DNA of 64,000 bases from Bacillus sp. PK3_68 (GCF_003600835.1 NZ_NQYC01000001.1:2002001-2066000); one strand, 5' to 3'; positions 1 to 11,194 are shown, counted from the stretch's first letter. Program-made: numbers and translations. Notes: generated by a model not told the origin, from the sequence alone.

Positions 1-9
1 AGTACTTTA

Positions 10-111
10 TCATCTTTTAACAACAAGCAGTTTGTTACACGTTGCACATTTCTTCACCTCCGGGTAAGTCCGGCTTCCAACAGAAACCGGGTAATCCGTC
101 TCTTCTCTCAT
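10..111 (-). CDS. Possible leaderless 33-aa CxxC micro-protein
   Basis: Not recognised. An ATG at 111 opens 33 codons ending TGA at 10-12. The peptide is basic and ends with a CATC motif (Cys-x-x-Cys) and a KR tail, as in a small zinc or thiol site. No Shine-Dalgarno precedes the ATG, but a strong sigma-A-like promoter (-10 at 119-124) would start RNA at about 111-113, so the message would be leaderless. A second reading is that this is just the 5' leader of a gene beyond the left edge: inside it a GGAGGTG site is followed by a four-codon ORF. Coding status is uncertain. Confidence 0.3.
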   Translation of the reverse strand: MREETDYPVSVGSRTYPEVKKCATCNKLLVVKR

Positions 112-118
112 TCTTATT

Positions 119-148
119 ATTATACTATGTTCACTCCATTGATCTCAA
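119..148 (-). promoter_or_regulatory. Strong sigma-A-type promoter reading out of the window
   Basis: On the minus strand, -35 TTGAGA (143-148) and -10 TATAAT (119-124) are separated by 18 bp. The -10 is a perfect consensus. It reads leftward and could drive the gene beyond the edge; in B. subtilis the yvcI-rapZ-yvcK-whiA group follows trxB, but that gene is not visible here. Confidence 0.6.
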
Positions 149-438
149 TGATGGGTTCCGCTAAGAAAACGTTTCCGCTCTAAAAACAGAAGATAATATA
201 GAAAAGCTAGCCTTTTCTTCATAACAGAACCTTCTATTAAGCCGAGAACCTAAAAAAAGAGGATGCTCCATACCGGCAATTCCAGCGGCTGCTTTCAGCC
301 GCGGAAGTCAGTGCCGGTTATCGGAACAACCTCGTCAAAAGGGATATGATTAAATATAGGGGGTGTATCAGATTACTCAATTAATGTAACATATTTTTAT
401 TGCAGCTTCATTACGAGCCGATTAACAATCTGTTAAAC
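149..438. other. Gene-free stretch downstream of trxB
   Basis: No credible ORF with a ribosome-binding site lies between the trxB stop and the outward promoter. The only strong structure is the three-tier hairpin at 272-318; otherwise I see AT-rich sequence with nothing recognisable. Confidence 0.5.
272..318. other. Long three-tier hairpin in the trxB 3' region
   Basis: Nested inverted repeats: ACCGGCA (272-278) with TGCCGGT (312-318), TTCC (280-283) with GGAA (303-306), and GCGGCTG (285-291) with CAGCCGC (296-302), around a 4-nt loop. This gives 18 paired positions interrupted by small bulges. On the minus strand a T7 run follows only after about 12 nt, so it is not a classical terminator for trxB, though it may still cause termination or protect the 3' end. 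Confidence 0.5.
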
Positions 439-1431
<993 letters not shown>

Positions 1432-1512
1432 CTAAATCGTATAATTTATTCTCTTTCTATCCTAATCAATCTATGGACTTTCGTCTAATTTTCTGCTCAT
1501 TATCACTATAAT

Positions 1513-3024
1513 CTATAATCGTTCGCGCACGTACTTGATATACTTTTGCAATGTAGAAGCAGAGAGGTTATACTTTTCTGCCAGGCTTGTCTGCGATTCT
1601 TTCTCACCGCGAAGTTTGCGCCACATATACTCTGTGGCTGCTGCAAATGCTTCTTTATTTTTCAAGCGTGTCTGCTCCTCTGCTATTTCGCCAAAAACAG
1701 TGAACCAAAGCATAAATAAACCAGCTTCTTCTGTACCGATCGGCTGAAACTTCTTATAGAGAGTTAGAGCTGTGTCATGCGCCAGACTAATGCGAGCCTC
1801 TTCCTTTAGTTTGATATCCACCGACATGCCAAGCACATCCGCCAGGTAAATCTTCTCACGGAAAGCGAGTGATTCAATATCGCAAAAGTCAGGATGGCTC
1901 ACTACTTTCTTTTGATCCTCTGTTATGGAAAGTAAAAAGATACCGAAAAAACGCTCTTCTTCATATTCACTATTCAACCGCTTTACAATTGAAGCAGGCT
2001 GCTGCTCATGGCCAAGCTGCTCCGCCTTTTTACTCGCCCACGGCTCCTGCCCAGCCTTCTCCGGACTCATCTTCAATATATGCTTCCAGGCGTTTTCTGC
2101 TACCTCTTGCCGGCCAGAAAAGTAAGCTGAGTGAGAGAGCCAATAATAAAAAGCCGGCTCGCCTTCAAAACCGCTTTTTTGAAGCTTTTTAAGCCATCGA
2201 TAAGCATCTTCATACTGGCCGATCAGAGCAAATGTTACGCCGAGCTTAAATTGCTGCTCCGGCAAAAGCGGGTATGTCTTTCTTAGCAAATCCACCAGTT
2301 GTCTCAACAGACCGTATTGCTTTTCGTAAAAGAAAAAAACAGCTAGATTACATAGGGCATGTAAGTTCCCTGGGTTCTTCTCTAATACGCTTTCCAACAC
2401 TCCATGGGCTTCTTCAATTTCTCCAAGATAGAAATGAGCAAGAGCCAGGTTGTTATGAGCGGGCCAAAAATCCGGATGCTTAGCAATCAATCCCTCCAAG
2501 CATTCTATTGCTTTCTCGAAACTGCCGCCCTCAAGCAGATAACGAGCCTCTTCCTGCAGAGCAATCAACTCATCCTGTTCATCCAACTCATCAAAACCTT
2601 CTTCACTGTCAAGCTCAATTAAATCGAGTAGTTCTTCGGCATCCTCTGTGAATTCCCCGGTTTCGTCCTGCTCCAAATATGCCTTGGCGTGCTTAAAAGC
2701 TTCTTTAAACAAGCCTAAGTGAGCATAATTATTAGCTAAAAAATAATGGCACTCACTGATCAGCGGATCTAGATCATCCAGCACAAAATGCAGCAAGCCA
2801 TTTGATTGTTCAAAATTGCCGAGCTCCGTTTCTACAATCGCTAATTGGCAAGCGATCATTGGTTCCATCGGCTCTAAATCCATCGCGCGTGACAAATACT
2901 TCTTCGCTTTTGACAGCTCTCTCTTCCGCAGTGCTTTCAAGCCTTTTGTATAGTAATACTCACCTGTCGGCAAAAAAGAGATGACCTTTCCCTTTTCTTT
3001 CCGTAGCTTTGAGTGTTTTGTCAT
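1513..3024 (-). CDS. TPR-repeat protein, YvcD-like
   Basis: A soluble 503-residue helical-repeat protein with no signal peptide. Tetratricopeptide-like helix pairs run from about residue 18 to 340; the repeat near 187-220 (WPAHNNLALAHFYLGEI) is the clearest. The C-terminal 40 residues hold a short helix-turn-helix-like segment (SLAEKYNLSASTLQKYIKYV), which could bind DNA or a partner. CGGAGGA precedes the ATG. Position between hisI and trxB is conserved with B. subtilis yvcD, whose biochemical role I do not know; the repeats suggest a scaffold. Confidence 0.85.
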   Translation of the reverse strand: MTKHSKLRKEKGKVISFLPTGEYYYTKGLKALRKRELSKAKKYLSRAMDLEPMEPMIACQLAIVETELGNFEQSNGLLHFVLDDLDPLISECHYFLANNYAHLGLFKEAFKHAKAYLEQDETGEFTEDAEELLDLIELDSEEGFDELDEQDELIALQEEARYLLEGGSFEKAIECLEGLIAKHPDFWPAHNNLALAHFYLGEIEEAHGVLESVLEKNPGNLHALCNLAVFFFYEKQYGLLRQLVDLLRKTYPLLPEQQFKLGVTFALIGQYEDAYRWLKKLQKSGFEGEPAFYYWLSHSAYFSGRQEVAENAWKHILKMSPEKAGQEPWASKKAEQLGHEQQPASIVKRLNSEYEEERFFGIFLLSITEDQKKVVSHPDFCDIESLAFREKIYLADVLGMSVDIKLKEEARISLAHDTALTLYKKFQPIGTEEAGLFMLWFTVFGEIAEEQTRLKNKEAFAAATEYMWRKLRGEKESQTSLAEKYNLSASTLQKYIKYVRERL

Positions 3025-3208
3025 GTAAGTCCTCCGAGCATTGTTAATTAACCTATTGAGTATATCATAGATGTCAAAGCCTCGTTAATAAAGAAGAAAA
3101 GAAACAAGAATAAAAATAAGATGCAAGTACGGCAGATAGGCAGCGATACACGTCAGTCATTGTTCTATACACTTCGTTCATCCGCCTGTGTGGATTCTCA
3201 TTTCACAA

Positions 3209-3259
3209 GAATAAAGCTGTCCTGAAGCCTATCTCCAAGGCTTCAGGACAGCTTTATTC
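3209..3259. terminator. Terminator of the his operon
   Basis: A perfect 22-bp inverted repeat, 3209-3230 with 3238-3259, with a 7-nt loop, lies just after the hisI stop. Read on the minus strand the stem ends in CTTTATTC and a modest T-rich stretch. Its symmetry would also stop transcription from the other side. Confidence 0.85.
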
Positions 3260-3263
3260 GACT

Positions 3264-3902
3264 CTATTTGCCGCTCTTCTCTTCATGGCGCTTAGCAAGC
3301 ACACCTAACACATCAGCAAGCTCTACCTTTTGCTCACGAAGAAGGACAAGCAGGTGATAGAGCAAATCAGCCGCTTCCCACTGTAGTTCATCCTTATCAC
3401 GGTTCTTCGCCGCAATAATCACTTCGGCTGCTTCCTCTCCAACTTTTTTTAGGATCTTATCGACGCCTTTTTCAAACAAATAAGTCGTGTATGCTCCTTC
3501 CGGACGGGTTTGCTCCCTGTCAGCAATCACTTCCTCTAGTTTTTGCAAAATAGTATACGGCAGCATTTCCGTCTGTTCACCATATAAAGATTGCTCGAAA
3601 CAGCTTGTTGTTCCAAGGTGACAGGCAGGCCCTTCCGGCTTTACAAGTACGACGAGTGCATCCTGGTCGCAATCATATTTAATGTTCACAACCTTTTGGG
3701 TATGGCCGCTCGTTTCTCCTTTGTGCCACAGTTCTTGACGTGAACGGCTAAACAGCCATGTTTCGCCGCTGTCTATCGTCCGCTGCAAAGACTCTTTATT
3801 CATATAAGCAAGCGTTAGCACTTCATATGTAGTGGCATCCTGGATGATAGCAGGAACTAGCCCTTTCTCATCAAATCGAATCTCTTCCACGGTTACACTC
3901 AT
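3264..3902 (-). CDS. hisI: Bifunctional phosphoribosyl-AMP cyclohydrolase / phosphoribosyl-ATP pyrophosphatase
   Basis: Catalyses steps 2 and 3 of histidine synthesis. The N-terminal half (about 1-115) is the HisI cyclohydrolase with the metal-binding CDQDA motif and Cys residues near 93 and 100. The C-terminal half (about 120-212) is the HisE pyrophosphohydrolase with the acidic [15 protein letters not shown] and WEAADLLYH motifs. It is the last gene of the operon; its ATG overlaps the hisF stop by 4 bp (ATGA), suggesting translational coupling. The 212-aa fused form is normal in Bacillus. Confidence 0.96.
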   Translation of the reverse strand: MSVTVEEIRFDEKGLVPAIIQDATTYEVLTLAYMNKESLQRTIDSGETWLFSRSRQELWHKGETSGHTQKVVNIKYDCDQDALVVLVKPEGPACHLGTTSCFEQSLYGEQTEMLPYTILQKLEEVIADREQTRPEGAYTTYLFEKGVDKILKKVGEEAAEVIIAAKNRDKDELQWEAADLLYHLLVLLREQKVELADVLGVLAKRHEEKSGK

Positions 3903-4657
3903 CGTATATTCACTCCCCGGTCTTTCAAAAAGTTTTTCACTTCGTTCACGCTTGTTTCCTTGTAATGGAAAATAGAAGCAGCTAACGCAGCATCTGCTAT
4001 CCCTTCTGTGAACACTTCAAAAAAGTGTTTGGCATCTCCTGCCCCACCAGAAGCAATGACAGGGACGGAAACTGCTTCACTGACTGCTTTCGTCAGCGCA
4101 AGGTCGAATCCACGTTTTTCACCATCACTGTCCATGCTCGTCAGCAGAATTTCACCAGCTCCTCGCTCAACTGCTTCCCGAACCCAGCTAATGACTTCTC
4201 GCTCAGTCGCCTGCCGGCCGCCATGCGTATAAACCCGCCATGAGCCAAGCTCATCGTCCCACTTAGCATCAATTGCGATAACTATACACTGTGTACCAAA
4301 GTAATCGGCACCGATTGTGATAAGTTCCGGATCAAGAACAGCTGCCGTGTTTAACGAAACCTTATCAGCCCCCGCACGCAAAATGCGTTTCATGTCTTCA
4401 AGTGAATTAATGCCTCCGCCTACTGTAAAAGGAATGGCAAGCTGCGAAGCAACATCCTGAACAACTTCCACCATTGTCTTCCGGCCTTCGTGAGAAGCAG
4501 AAATATCAAGAAATACGAGCTCATCTGCCCCCTGTTCATCATACACTTTCGCCAGCTCCACTGGGTCACCGGCATCGCGTAATTCAACAAACTGAATACC
4601 TTTCACAACACGGCCGTCTTTCACATCGAGACATGGAATAATCCGTTTCGTGATCAT
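3899..4657 (-). CDS. hisF: Imidazole glycerol phosphate synthase, cyclase subunit
   Basis: (Beta-alpha)8 barrel that uses ammonia from HisH to turn PRFAR into imidazole glycerol phosphate and AICAR. The catalytic aspartates are visible in [12 protein letters not shown] (Asp11) and VIAIDAKWD (about Asp130), and phosphate-binding glycine loops in TVGGGINS and ASGGAG. The length of 252 is typical. The start overlaps the hisA stop by 4 bp and the stop overlaps hisI by 4 bp. Confidence 0.97.
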   Translation of the reverse strand: MITKRIIPCLDVKDGRVVKGIQFVELRDAGDPVELAKVYDEQGADELVFLDISASHEGRKTMVEVVQDVASQLAIPFTVGGGINSLEDMKRILRAGADKVSLNTAAVLDPELITIGADYFGTQCIVIAIDAKWDDELGSWRVYTHGGRQATEREVISWVREAVERGAGEILLTSMDSDGEKRGFDLALTKAVSEAVSVPVIASGGAGDAKHFFEVFTEGIADAALAASIFHYKETSVNEVKNFLKDRGVNIR

Positions 4658-5388
4658 TGGCCTCTTGCCTCCTTTAGCGCTTCGCGAACAGTAAATTGGC
4701 CGGTATAAATAGCTTTTCCTACAATCGCTCCGCTGACACCCTCTTGCTCAAAGCGTTTAATTTCCCTTAAATCTTGGAGCGAGCTGACGCCTCCGGAAGC
4801 AATCACACGTTTACCAGTTTTCCGGGCAAGCTCGGCTACCGCTTGGATATTGGGTCCAGAGAGCATTCCATCAGTGGCGATATCTGTGAAAATGAAGGTT
4901 TCTGCTCCGGCTGTTGCCAGCTCCTTGCCAAGATCTACCGCCTTTAAAGAAGACGTTTCAATCCAGCCATGCGTGGCAACGAATCCATCCTTTGCATCAA
5001 GACCGATAGCGATCTTGTCACCAAACCTATTGAGCCATTGTTTAACAAGCTCCGTCTCTGAAACAGCAAGACTGCCAATAATGACCCGATCAACCCCATT
5101 TTCTAAATAATGGCGAATATCTTCTTCTGTACGAATGCCTCCGCCAATCTGCACTTTCGCCTCAAGCTTTTGTGCTGCTTCAATCACAAACTGGTCATTG
5201 ATCCGCCTGCCGTCTTTCGCTCCGTCCAGATCAACCATGTGAATCCATTCTGCGCCTTCTTCCACGAATGATTTCGCCATATCAAAAGGAGAATCACCAT
5301 ACACGGTTTCCTGACTGTAGTCGCCTTGCTTTAGACGGACACACTTGCCGCCGCGCATATCAATAGCCGGGTAGATGGTAAAGCTCAT
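4654..5388 (-). CDS. hisA: ProFAR isomerase (HisA)
   Basis: Isomerises ProFAR to PRFAR, step 4 of the pathway. A half-barrel-duplicated TIM fold of 244 residues: the N-terminal Asp8 in [12 protein letters not shown] and the second catalytic Asp in [10 protein letters not shown] are both present, as are phosphate loops IGGGIRT and SGGVSSL. Overlaps hisH and hisF by 4 bp on each side. Confidence 0.97.
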   Translation of the reverse strand: MSFTIYPAIDMRGGKCVRLKQGDYSQETVYGDSPFDMAKSFVEEGAEWIHMVDLDGAKDGRRINDQFVIEAAQKLEAKVQIGGGIRTEEDIRHYLENGVDRVIIGSLAVSETELVKQWLNRFGDKIAIGLDAKDGFVATHGWIETSSLKAVDLGKELATAGAETFIFTDIATDGMLSGPNIQAVAELARKTGKRVIASGGVSSLQDLREIKRFEQEGVSGAIVGKAIYTGQFTVREALKEARGQ

Positions 5389-6017
5389 ATAATCGCCTCC
5401 GATTGCTCCATTGCTTTTGTAAAATTCGTTAATAGCTGCATGCCGACCCGGCTGCTTTTCTCAGGGTGAAATTGCATGCCGAACACATTGTTATTCCCAA
5501 CAACAGCAGGAATTTCTACGCTATAGACGGTGCTGGCAAGCAGCGACTCTCTATCCATCCCGTCCACATAATAAGAGTGGACAAAATAGACAAAGCCTTC
5601 TTCCACACCGTGAAGTACAGGCGACTCTAGATGAAAAGCAAGCTGATTCCATCCCATATGCGGAACTTTTACTTTGTCACCGCTGTCAATCGGAATACGT
5701 ACCACACTCCCTCTTAACAATCCGAGGCCCTGTGTCCGGCCGTTTTCTTCACTTTCCTGAAACAATAGCTGCATGCCGAGACAAATACCTAAAAGCGGAC
5801 GGCCACTTTCTACATATGTATGCAAAAAGCTATCGAGTTTTTTTTCTTTCAATAAAGACATAGCATCTCTGAAAGAACCAACTCCCGGCAGAATCAATCC
5901 TTTCGTTTCATTCAGTTCTTCCGGCGACTCACTAATAATATAAGGCACACCTATCCTCTCAAGCGCTTTACTGACGCTGAACAAGTTGCCCATTCCGTAA
6001 TCAACGATGCCGATCAT
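5385..6017 (-). CDS. hisH: Imidazole glycerol phosphate synthase, glutaminase subunit
   Basis: Class I glutamine amidotransferase that supplies ammonia to HisF. The nucleophile Cys lies in [10 protein letters not shown] (about residue 79), and the His-Glu pair of the triad in MQFHPEKSS near the C-terminus. Oxyanion-strand motif LPGVGSF is present. 210 residues, typical. The start codon abuts the hisB stop. Confidence 0.97.
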   Translation of the reverse strand: MIGIVDYGMGNLFSVSKALERIGVPYIISESPEELNETKGLILPGVGSFRDAMSLLKEKKLDSFLHTYVESGRPLLGICLGMQLLFQESEENGRTQGLGLLRGSVVRIPIDSGDKVKVPHMGWNQLAFHLESPVLHGVEEGFVYFVHSYYVDGMDRESLLASTVYSVEIPAVVGNNNVFGMQFHPEKSSRVGMQLLTNFTKAMEQSEAII

Positions 6018-6617
6018 TTACAACATTCCTTTCGTTGATGGCACGCCTTTAACGCGCGGGTCCACGATTGTTGCTTCATCGAGCGCCCGGGCGAGTGCTT
6101 TAAAGACCGCTTCAATCATATGATGTGTGTTGCTGCCGTAATGAATGATGACATGAAGGTTCATTCGTGCCTCTAAAGCAAGCTTCCAGAGAAATTCGCG
6201 GACAAGTTCCGTATCAAATGTGCCGACCTTTTGCGCCGGAAACTCTCCGCGCATCTCAAAATGCGGACGGTTGCTTAAATCAACAATCACTTGGGCAAGC
6301 GTCTCATCCATAGGAACAAATGCATTTCCATAACGTTTAATTCCTTTTTTGTCACCAAGGGCTTCTTTCAAAGCAAGCCCAAGACAAATACCAATATCCT
6401 CTGTTGTATGATGATCGTCTATCTCCACATCTCCGTCGGCTTTGACTGTTAAATCAAATTGGCCATGCTTTGTGAACAAATCAAGCATATGATCCATGAA
6501 CGGCACGCCCGTCTGAATATCTGCCTGGCCCTCACCATCGATAGAAAAAGCAAGCTGTATTTTGGTTTCATTCGTGTTGCGGGTTAATTCTGACGTCCGG
6601 TTACTCAACTGGGCCAC
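6018..6617 (-). CDS. hisB: Imidazoleglycerol-phosphate dehydratase
   Basis: Dehydrates imidazole glycerol phosphate to imidazole acetol phosphate. It is the monofunctional Bacillus-type protein (199 aa) with no histidinol-phosphatase domain. Manganese ligands are seen in [14 protein letters not shown] and HHMIEA. About 38 bp separate it from hisD, the widest gap in the operon. Confidence 0.96.
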   Translation of the reverse strand: MAQLSNRTSELTRNTNETKIQLAFSIDGEGQADIQTGVPFMDHMLDLFTKHGQFDLTVKADGDVEIDDHHTTEDIGICLGLALKEALGDKKGIKRYGNAFVPMDETLAQVIVDLSNRPHFEMRGEFPAQKVGTFDTELVREFLWKLALEARMNLHVIIHYGSNTHHMIEAVFKALARALDEATIVDPRVKGVPSTKGML

Positions 6618-6655
6618 TCCTTCTTCTGCTAGTTTTGCTATATCTTTTGTTTACT

Positions 6656-7933
6656 TTATTTTTCTTTGCGTGCCTCTACAGCTCGGGCATGAGCTTCGAG
6701 TCCCTCTAAGCGGGCAAAAGCAGCGATTTTATCAACATTCTCATTGAAAGCTTTCTCGCTATACATAATTAAACTCGATTTCTTCATAAAATCATCCACA
6801 TTGAGCGGTGAAGAAAAACGGGCAGTTCCGTTTGTTGGCAAGACATGATTAGGGCCTGCAAAATAATCGCCAATAGGCTCAGAACTGAAGCGACCAATAA
6901 AAATGGCCCCGGCATGGCGAATGCTTTTCACGACATCCAGCGCGTTCTCTGTCATGATTTCTAAGTGTTCCGGCGCCAGCTGGTTCACTACGCTTATCGC
7001 CTCCTTCATGTCTTTTGCGACATAAATGGCTCCATAGTTTTCAATAGATTCCCGGGCAATTTCTTCCCTTGGAAGGCCCGAAAGCTGTCGTTCAACTTCT
7101 GCTGCCGTCTCTTCAGCGAGCTTCCATGAAGGTGTAACCAACACGCTGCTTGCACGCGGATCATGCTCTGCTTGAGACAATAAATCTGCCGCAATTTCTG
7201 CTGGCCTTGCACTTTCATCAGCGAGAACGGCAATTTCACTCGGTCCGGCAATCATATCAATATCCACATCACCAAACACTTCACGTTTCGCCAATGCTAC
7301 ATAAATATTGCCGGGACCAGTGATCTTATCGACTGGACGGATTGATTCAGTTCCATAAGCGAGTGCAGCCACTGCCTGAGCACCGCCAACTTTATAAATT
7401 TCTTCTACTCCCGCAATATCAGCAGCTATGAGAACTCCTGCTGGCAAACGGCCATCAGGACCAGGAGGCGAGACCATCACAATCCGCTTCACTCCGGCAA
7501 CCTTTGCAGGCAGAACGTTCATGAGCACAGAGGATGGGTAGGCAGCCGTTCCCCCTGGTACATATACACCAGCGGAGTCAAGCGGTGTCAGCATTTGGCC
7601 AAGCATTGTCCCATTCTGATCTGTATAAGTCCACGTTTCCCTCAGCTGCTTTTGATGAAACGTAAAAATATTGTCAGCCGCCTCTTTAATCACTTGTGTG
7701 ATCTCCTCAGGAAACTCGTTATAGGCTTCATCAATTTCACCACGCGTGACCCTCATGCTGTTCAGTTCTGCTCCGTCAAATTGCTTCGTGTAGGCTAACA
7801 GCGCAGCGTCTCCCTCTGCACGGACTGCTTGAATAATTTTTTGTACAGCGGTACGCTGTTCATTCGTTCCATTATCCACAGAACGCTTTAACGATAATTC
7901 TTGTGTGATATTTTGGATCTTCATCTCTTTCAC
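6656..7933 (-). CDS. hisD: Histidinol dehydrogenase
   Basis: Zinc enzyme that oxidises histidinol to histidine in two NAD-dependent steps. 425 residues; the family signatures [23 protein letters not shown] and SQAEHDP are intact, and the catalytic GPNHVLPT region is present. The GTG start overlaps the hisG stop (GTGA); an in-frame ATG three codons later is an alternative. Confidence 0.96.
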   Translation of the reverse strand: MKEMKIQNITQELSLKRSVDNGTNEQRTAVQKIIQAVRAEGDAALLAYTKQFDGAELNSMRVTRGEIDEAYNEFPEEITQVIKEAADNIFTFHQKQLRETWTYTDQNGTMLGQMLTPLDSAGVYVPGGTAAYPSSVLMNVLPAKVAGVKRIVMVSPPGPDGRLPAGVLIAADIAGVEEIYKVGGAQAVAALAYGTESIRPVDKITGPGNIYVALAKREVFGDVDIDMIAGPSEIAVLADESARPAEIAADLLSQAEHDPRASSVLVTPSWKLAEETAAEVERQLSGLPREEIARESIENYGAIYVAKDMKEAISVVNQLAPEHLEIMTENALDVVKSIRHAGAIFIGRFSSEPIGDYFAGPNHVLPTNGTARFSSPLNVDDFMKKSSLIMYSEKAFNENVDKIAAFARLEGLEAHARAVEARKEK

Positions 7934-8559
7934 ACTGCCTTTTCTGCAATAATTTCTGACAGCCGGCTGACAAGCTGGCTAATTTCCTTACCCTTTAAAC
8001 GATAACTGGCTGGATTAACAATTAGCCGGGAAGTAATATCTACAATTGTTTCATATTCAACAAGCCCATTTTCTCTTAAAGTCCGGCCGGTCGATACGAT
8101 ATCAACAATCCGATCTGCAAGCCCAATCATTGGAGCAAGCTCAATAGAACCGTTTAATTTGATAATTTCAACTTGCTCCCCTTTTCCGCGAAAATAAGAA
8201 GAAGCGACGTTTGGATACTTCGTTGCCACTTTAGGAGCTACTTCATCCACAGAAGTATCAGGCAAACCAGCCACAGCCAGGTAGCATGGACTGATCTTTA
8301 AATCGATCAGCTCATACACATCTCTTTCCTCTTCAAGGAGCACATCTTTGCCCGCAATTCCGAGATCTGCGACACCATATTCGACATATGTTGCCACATC
8401 CATTGGTTTCGCTAAAAAAAAGCGTAAATGCTCTTCCGGCACTTCAATAATTAGCTTGCGTGATTCATCGAGATCCGGAGGCAGCTGATAGCCTGACTCA
8501 CGGAGCAGTTCAGCTGCCTCTTCAAAAATTCGCCCTTTGGGCATCGCAATTGTTAACAT
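7930..8559 (-). CDS. hisG: ATP phosphoribosyltransferase, short form
   Basis: First committed step: joins PRPP to ATP. The 209-residue short form lacks the C-terminal regulatory domain and needs HisZ. Motifs include the N-terminal TIAMPKGRI and the PRPP loop [15 protein letters not shown] chose ATG at 8559: GGAAGGGAG lies 11 nt upstream, and the longer frame to 8619 adds an unrelated tail overlapping hisZ. It sits 5 bp after the hisZ stop. Confidence 0.95.
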   Translation of the reverse strand: MLTIAMPKGRIFEEAAELLRESGYQLPPDLDESRKLIIEVPEEHLRFFLAKPMDVATYVEYGVADLGIAGKDVLLEEERDVYELIDLKISPCYLAVAGLPDTSVDEVAPKVATKYPNVASSYFRGKGEQVEIIKLNGSIELAPMIGLADRIVDIVSTGRTLRENGLVEYETIVDITSRLIVNPASYRLKGKEISQLVSRLSEIIAEKAV

Positions 8560-8564
8560 GGCGA

Positions 8565-9749
8565 TCAGAACTCCCTTCCGCTTGTTGCTTTTCCTACGAA
8601 GAAGGAGACACTCTTGCATGCTTCTGTAAACCGGTCTACATCTTCTACGCCGGCTACATCCTGCAAAAGCACCGCTTCTCCTGCTTCACGACGTTTTCTT
8701 GCCTCTTGAATAGCTTCTACTCGGCGCTCATTGCTGAATAAGATGCAATGTACTTTTTCTTCCTCTTCCAGCTGTTCAAGAGCGCCAAGCAATACATCAA
8801 CACGAAGTCCGAATCCTGTAGCACTGGCTGGCTGGCCGAACTTTTCGAGCAAATGATCATAACGGCCTCCGTTGCCCGCCGATGTTCCGGCTCCATCAAC
8901 GTAAACTTCAAACACTAACCCTGTATAATAGCTCATATGGCTGACGAGCGGTAAATCGAATTGTATATACTCCGCTACACCATATTCTTGCAATCTTTCA
9001 TATAAACCGCGCAATTCAGCAATCGCCTCGCTACCTGCCCCGCCCTCAATTAGATCAGCCGCCCCTTCAAGACAGTTCAGTTCCCCTGTTAAATCTAGAA
9101 AACGCAGAAGGCGCTGCTGGTCAATGGAAGAAAGCGGGAGACTTTTTACATGTTCACAGTAGCCGACATAATTTTTTTCGTATAAAAAACGGCGTAGATG
9201 TTCAACCCGCTCTTCTGTACCAAGAATTTGGCGGAACAGCTCGTCCGTAAAGCGAATGTGGCCGAGAGAAATTTGAAAACGCTCCATACCAGTTTTCTTT
9301 AGGATAGATACAAGCAGTGCAATAAGCTCTGCATCGGCGCTCACCGTCTGGTCACCAATCACTTCTACACCAATCTGCTCAAATTCAGCTGCTCTTCCTC
9401 CCTCACGCTGCTGTGCTCGGTAGACGCTCGCTGAGTAGGCGAGCCGCAACGGCACACGTTCCTTCAATAACTTTGAGGCCGCCACTCGCGCAATCGGCGT
9501 TGTCATATCGGGACGCAGCACAAGAGTATTTCCTTGCTGATCAAGCAATTTAAACAACTGGCGATCCAAAATAGCAGAGGCTTCTCCTACGGTCTCATGA
9601 TATTCCAAAGCAGGTGTTTCAATAAATCGATATCCCCAGCTTCTCATCTCTGTTTCCGCTGTTTCTTTTAGCTTTCGCTTCGTTTCATATATATGAGGGA
9701 GCGTGTCACGCATCCCGACAGGTTTTTCAAACATTAACAGCTTCGACAT
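8565..9749 (-). CDS. hisZ: ATP phosphoribosyltransferase regulatory subunit
   Basis: Histidyl-tRNA-synthetase paralogue without aminoacylation activity that pairs with short HisG and gives histidine feedback. 394 residues. Class II synthetase-like motifs are visible: motif 2-like [14 protein letters not shown] and motif 3-like [13 protein letters not shown], but no full anticodon-binding domain. First gene of the operon, starting with ATG at 9749. Confidence 0.94.
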   Translation of the reverse strand: MSKLLMFEKPVGMRDTLPHIYETKRKLKETAETEMRSWGYRFIETPALEYHETVGEASAILDRQLFKLLDQQGNTLVLRPDMTTPIARVAASKLLKERVPLRLAYSASVYRAQQREGGRAAEFEQIGVEVIGDQTVSADAELIALLVSILKKTGMERFQISLGHIRFTDELFRQILGTEERVEHLRRFLYEKNYVGYCEHVKSLPLSSIDQQRLLRFLDLTGELNCLEGAADLIEGGAGSEAIAELRGLYERLQEYGVAEYIQFDLPLVSHMSYYTGLVFEVYVDGAGTSAGNGGRYDHLLEKFGQPASATGFGLRVDVLLGALEQLEEEEKVHCILFSNERRVEAIQEARKRREAGEAVLLQDVAGVEDVDRFTEACKSVSFFVGKATSGREF

Positions 9750-9831
9750 GGTCTATCACCCGATCATCTGTAGATTTCACGCAGCATGCTTTAGTTCGCT
9801 AATATGCTAACATGATGAAGTAATTACAAGT

Positions 9832-9860
9832 AGTTTAACGTTTCTGACAATTTCCGTCAA
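9832..9860 (-). promoter_or_regulatory. Probable his operon promoter
   Basis: On the minus strand, -35 TTGACG (9855-9860) and -10 TAAACT (9832-9837) are 17 bp apart, upstream of hisZ by about 80 nt. The leader between is too short for a T-box and shows no anti-terminator, but carries the direct repeat TTAGCA/TTAGCG, which could be an operator. Confidence 0.45.
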
Positions 9861-9904
9861 GAGAAATAAATACGCCATTCCCTTTAACTTTCCCTTTAAA
9901 ATAA

Positions 9905-9948
9905 AAAAGCTGAAGTGATCCTATTAGGATTGGATCACTTCAGCTTTT
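9905..9948. terminator. Terminator after the LysE-type gene
   Basis: Perfect 17-bp stem (9905-9921 with 9932-9948), 10-nt loop, T-rich on both strands, so it also insulates the his promoter region. Confidence 0.85.
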
Positions 9949-9949
9949 C

Positions 9950-10579
9950 TTATGCAGGGGCCTTTTCAAAAGCAAGCTTTAAACCAAAGCCTACAAGCAC
10001 AGCGCCCGATACTCCCTGAATGACTTTTTGAGTGGATTGTTTCTGCATAAACCCACTTATTTGATCTATGAGCAAAATGAAAAAAAGAGAGTATAGAAAA
10101 GTTAGGGCTGTATAAATAAAACCCAACAGAAGAAAGGGAACAAAGCTGTGCACATGCGGCTCTACAAATTGAGGTAAAAATGTTAAGAAAAATACAGCCA
10201 CTTTAGGATTTAACAAATCGGTTAAAAACCCTTGCCGAAAGAAATTTTCGTCTGCCGCTTGGCAGCTTTCACTTAGAGCAGGGGCCTTTAATTTGTTATC
10301 TCTGACGGATAAAAAGGCTCTCACACCTAAGTAAATGAGATAAGTAGCACCTACAAATTTGAATATTGAAAATAAATAAGCGGAACTGGCGATAATAGCA
10401 GATAATCCAATGATTGCTATTAATGTGTGAACTAACAGCGCCAAACAGATCCCTAAAATGGTTCTTAGCCCTCCTTTCCTCCCTTCTCTTAACGTATTTC
10501 TCGTTAAAATTACGTTATCAGGTCCCGGAAGAATAACCAAAAAGAAAGACATAATCACAAAAGTAACGATATTTATCAT
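9950..10579 (-). CDS. LysE/RhtB-family amino-acid exporter
   Basis: A 209-residue inner-membrane protein with about six hydrophobic segments. The N-terminal signature LPGPDNVILTRNTLREGRKGG is typical of LysE/RhtB exporters (amino acids or homoserine lactones), and PKVAVFFLTFLPQF matches the conserved central motif. Substrate cannot be told. It has its own terminator and lies between yvoF and hisZ, genes adjacent in B. subtilis, so it looks like a local insertion. Confidence 0.85.
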   Translation of the reverse strand: MINIVTFVIMSFFLVILPGPDNVILTRNTLREGRKGGLRTILGICLALLVHTLIAIIGLSAIIASSAYLFSIFKFVGATYLIYLGVRAFLSVRDNKLKAPALSESCQAADENFFRQGFLTDLLNPKVAVFFLTFLPQFVEPHVHSFVPFLLLGFIYTALTFLYSLFFILLIDQISGFMQKQSTQKVIQGVSGAVLVGFGLKLAFEKAPA

Positions 10580-10683
10580 AACTTCACATCCTTTTATTTC
10601 GAAATTTTATCATAGAAAGCAAATATTTTAGAAGAGGAAAAATGCGATGTCAGATCAGACAGTGCAGCAAATGAACAATTAAA

Positions 10684-10713
10684 AGCCCGTTAAGCCTTAA
10701 GGCTTAACGGGCT
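10684..10713. terminator. Terminator of the hprK-yvoF operon
   Basis: A 30-bp perfect palindrome that overlaps the yvoF stop codon; the minus-strand product ends GGGCTTTTAATTG. Uninterrupted symmetry implies a tight hairpin with a minimal loop. Confidence 0.8.
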
Positions 10714-11194
10714 CTCTCTTTTCTTTTATCTGCATCGGATTCCCGCCAGCAAAAGCACCAGGCGGCACATCGCGATGGACAAGTGTAGCAGCTGAAATAA
10801 TGGCGCCATCCCCAATCGTTACACCAGGAAGTATGGTGCTGTTGGCACCGATCATTACATTATCACCGATGATCACTTCTCCAAGACGATATTCTTCAAT
10901 TAAATATTCATGGGCGAGAATAACGGTGTTATAGCCAATAATCGTATTGCGGCCAATCGAGATGAGTTCCGGAAACATAATATCTGGGACTACCTTGTAG
11001 GCAAGCGCTGTTTGTTTATCAATCTTCATGCCAAGAAATGTGCGGTATAGGCTATTTTTCACTCTCATAAAAGGGATAAAACGGCCGATTTCAATAATTG
11101 CTGTATTTTTAAACGTTTTCCAAAACGAGACGGTTTTATAAATATTCCAGAGCGAATTGGCCCCTTCCACTTTATACCGTTTCGTCTTTCTCAC
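10697..11194 (-). CDS. yvoF: Hexapeptide-repeat acyltransferase, YvoF-like
   Basis: Left-handed beta-helix O-acetyltransferase family, 165 residues. Hexapeptide turns are visible from about 75 to 150 ([43 protein letters not shown]), and GNPMQIKEK closes the fold. Acceptor unknown. GTG start overlaps the ppaX stop (GTGA). Last gene of the hprK operon, as in B. subtilis. Confidence 0.88.
   Translation of the reverse strand: MRKTKRYKVEGANSLWNIYKTVSFWKTFKNTAIIEIGRFIPFMRVKNSLYRTFLGMKIDKQTALAYKVVPDIMFPELISIGRNTIIGYNTVILAHEYLIEEYRLGEVIIGDNVMIGANSTILPGVTIGDGAIISAATLVHRDVPPGAFAGGNPMQIKEKREPVKP

Noticed and set aside
272-318. tRNA-like or 6S-like RNA
   Set aside because: Only a single hairpin; no cloverleaf, no CCA, no 6S-type long bulged stem.
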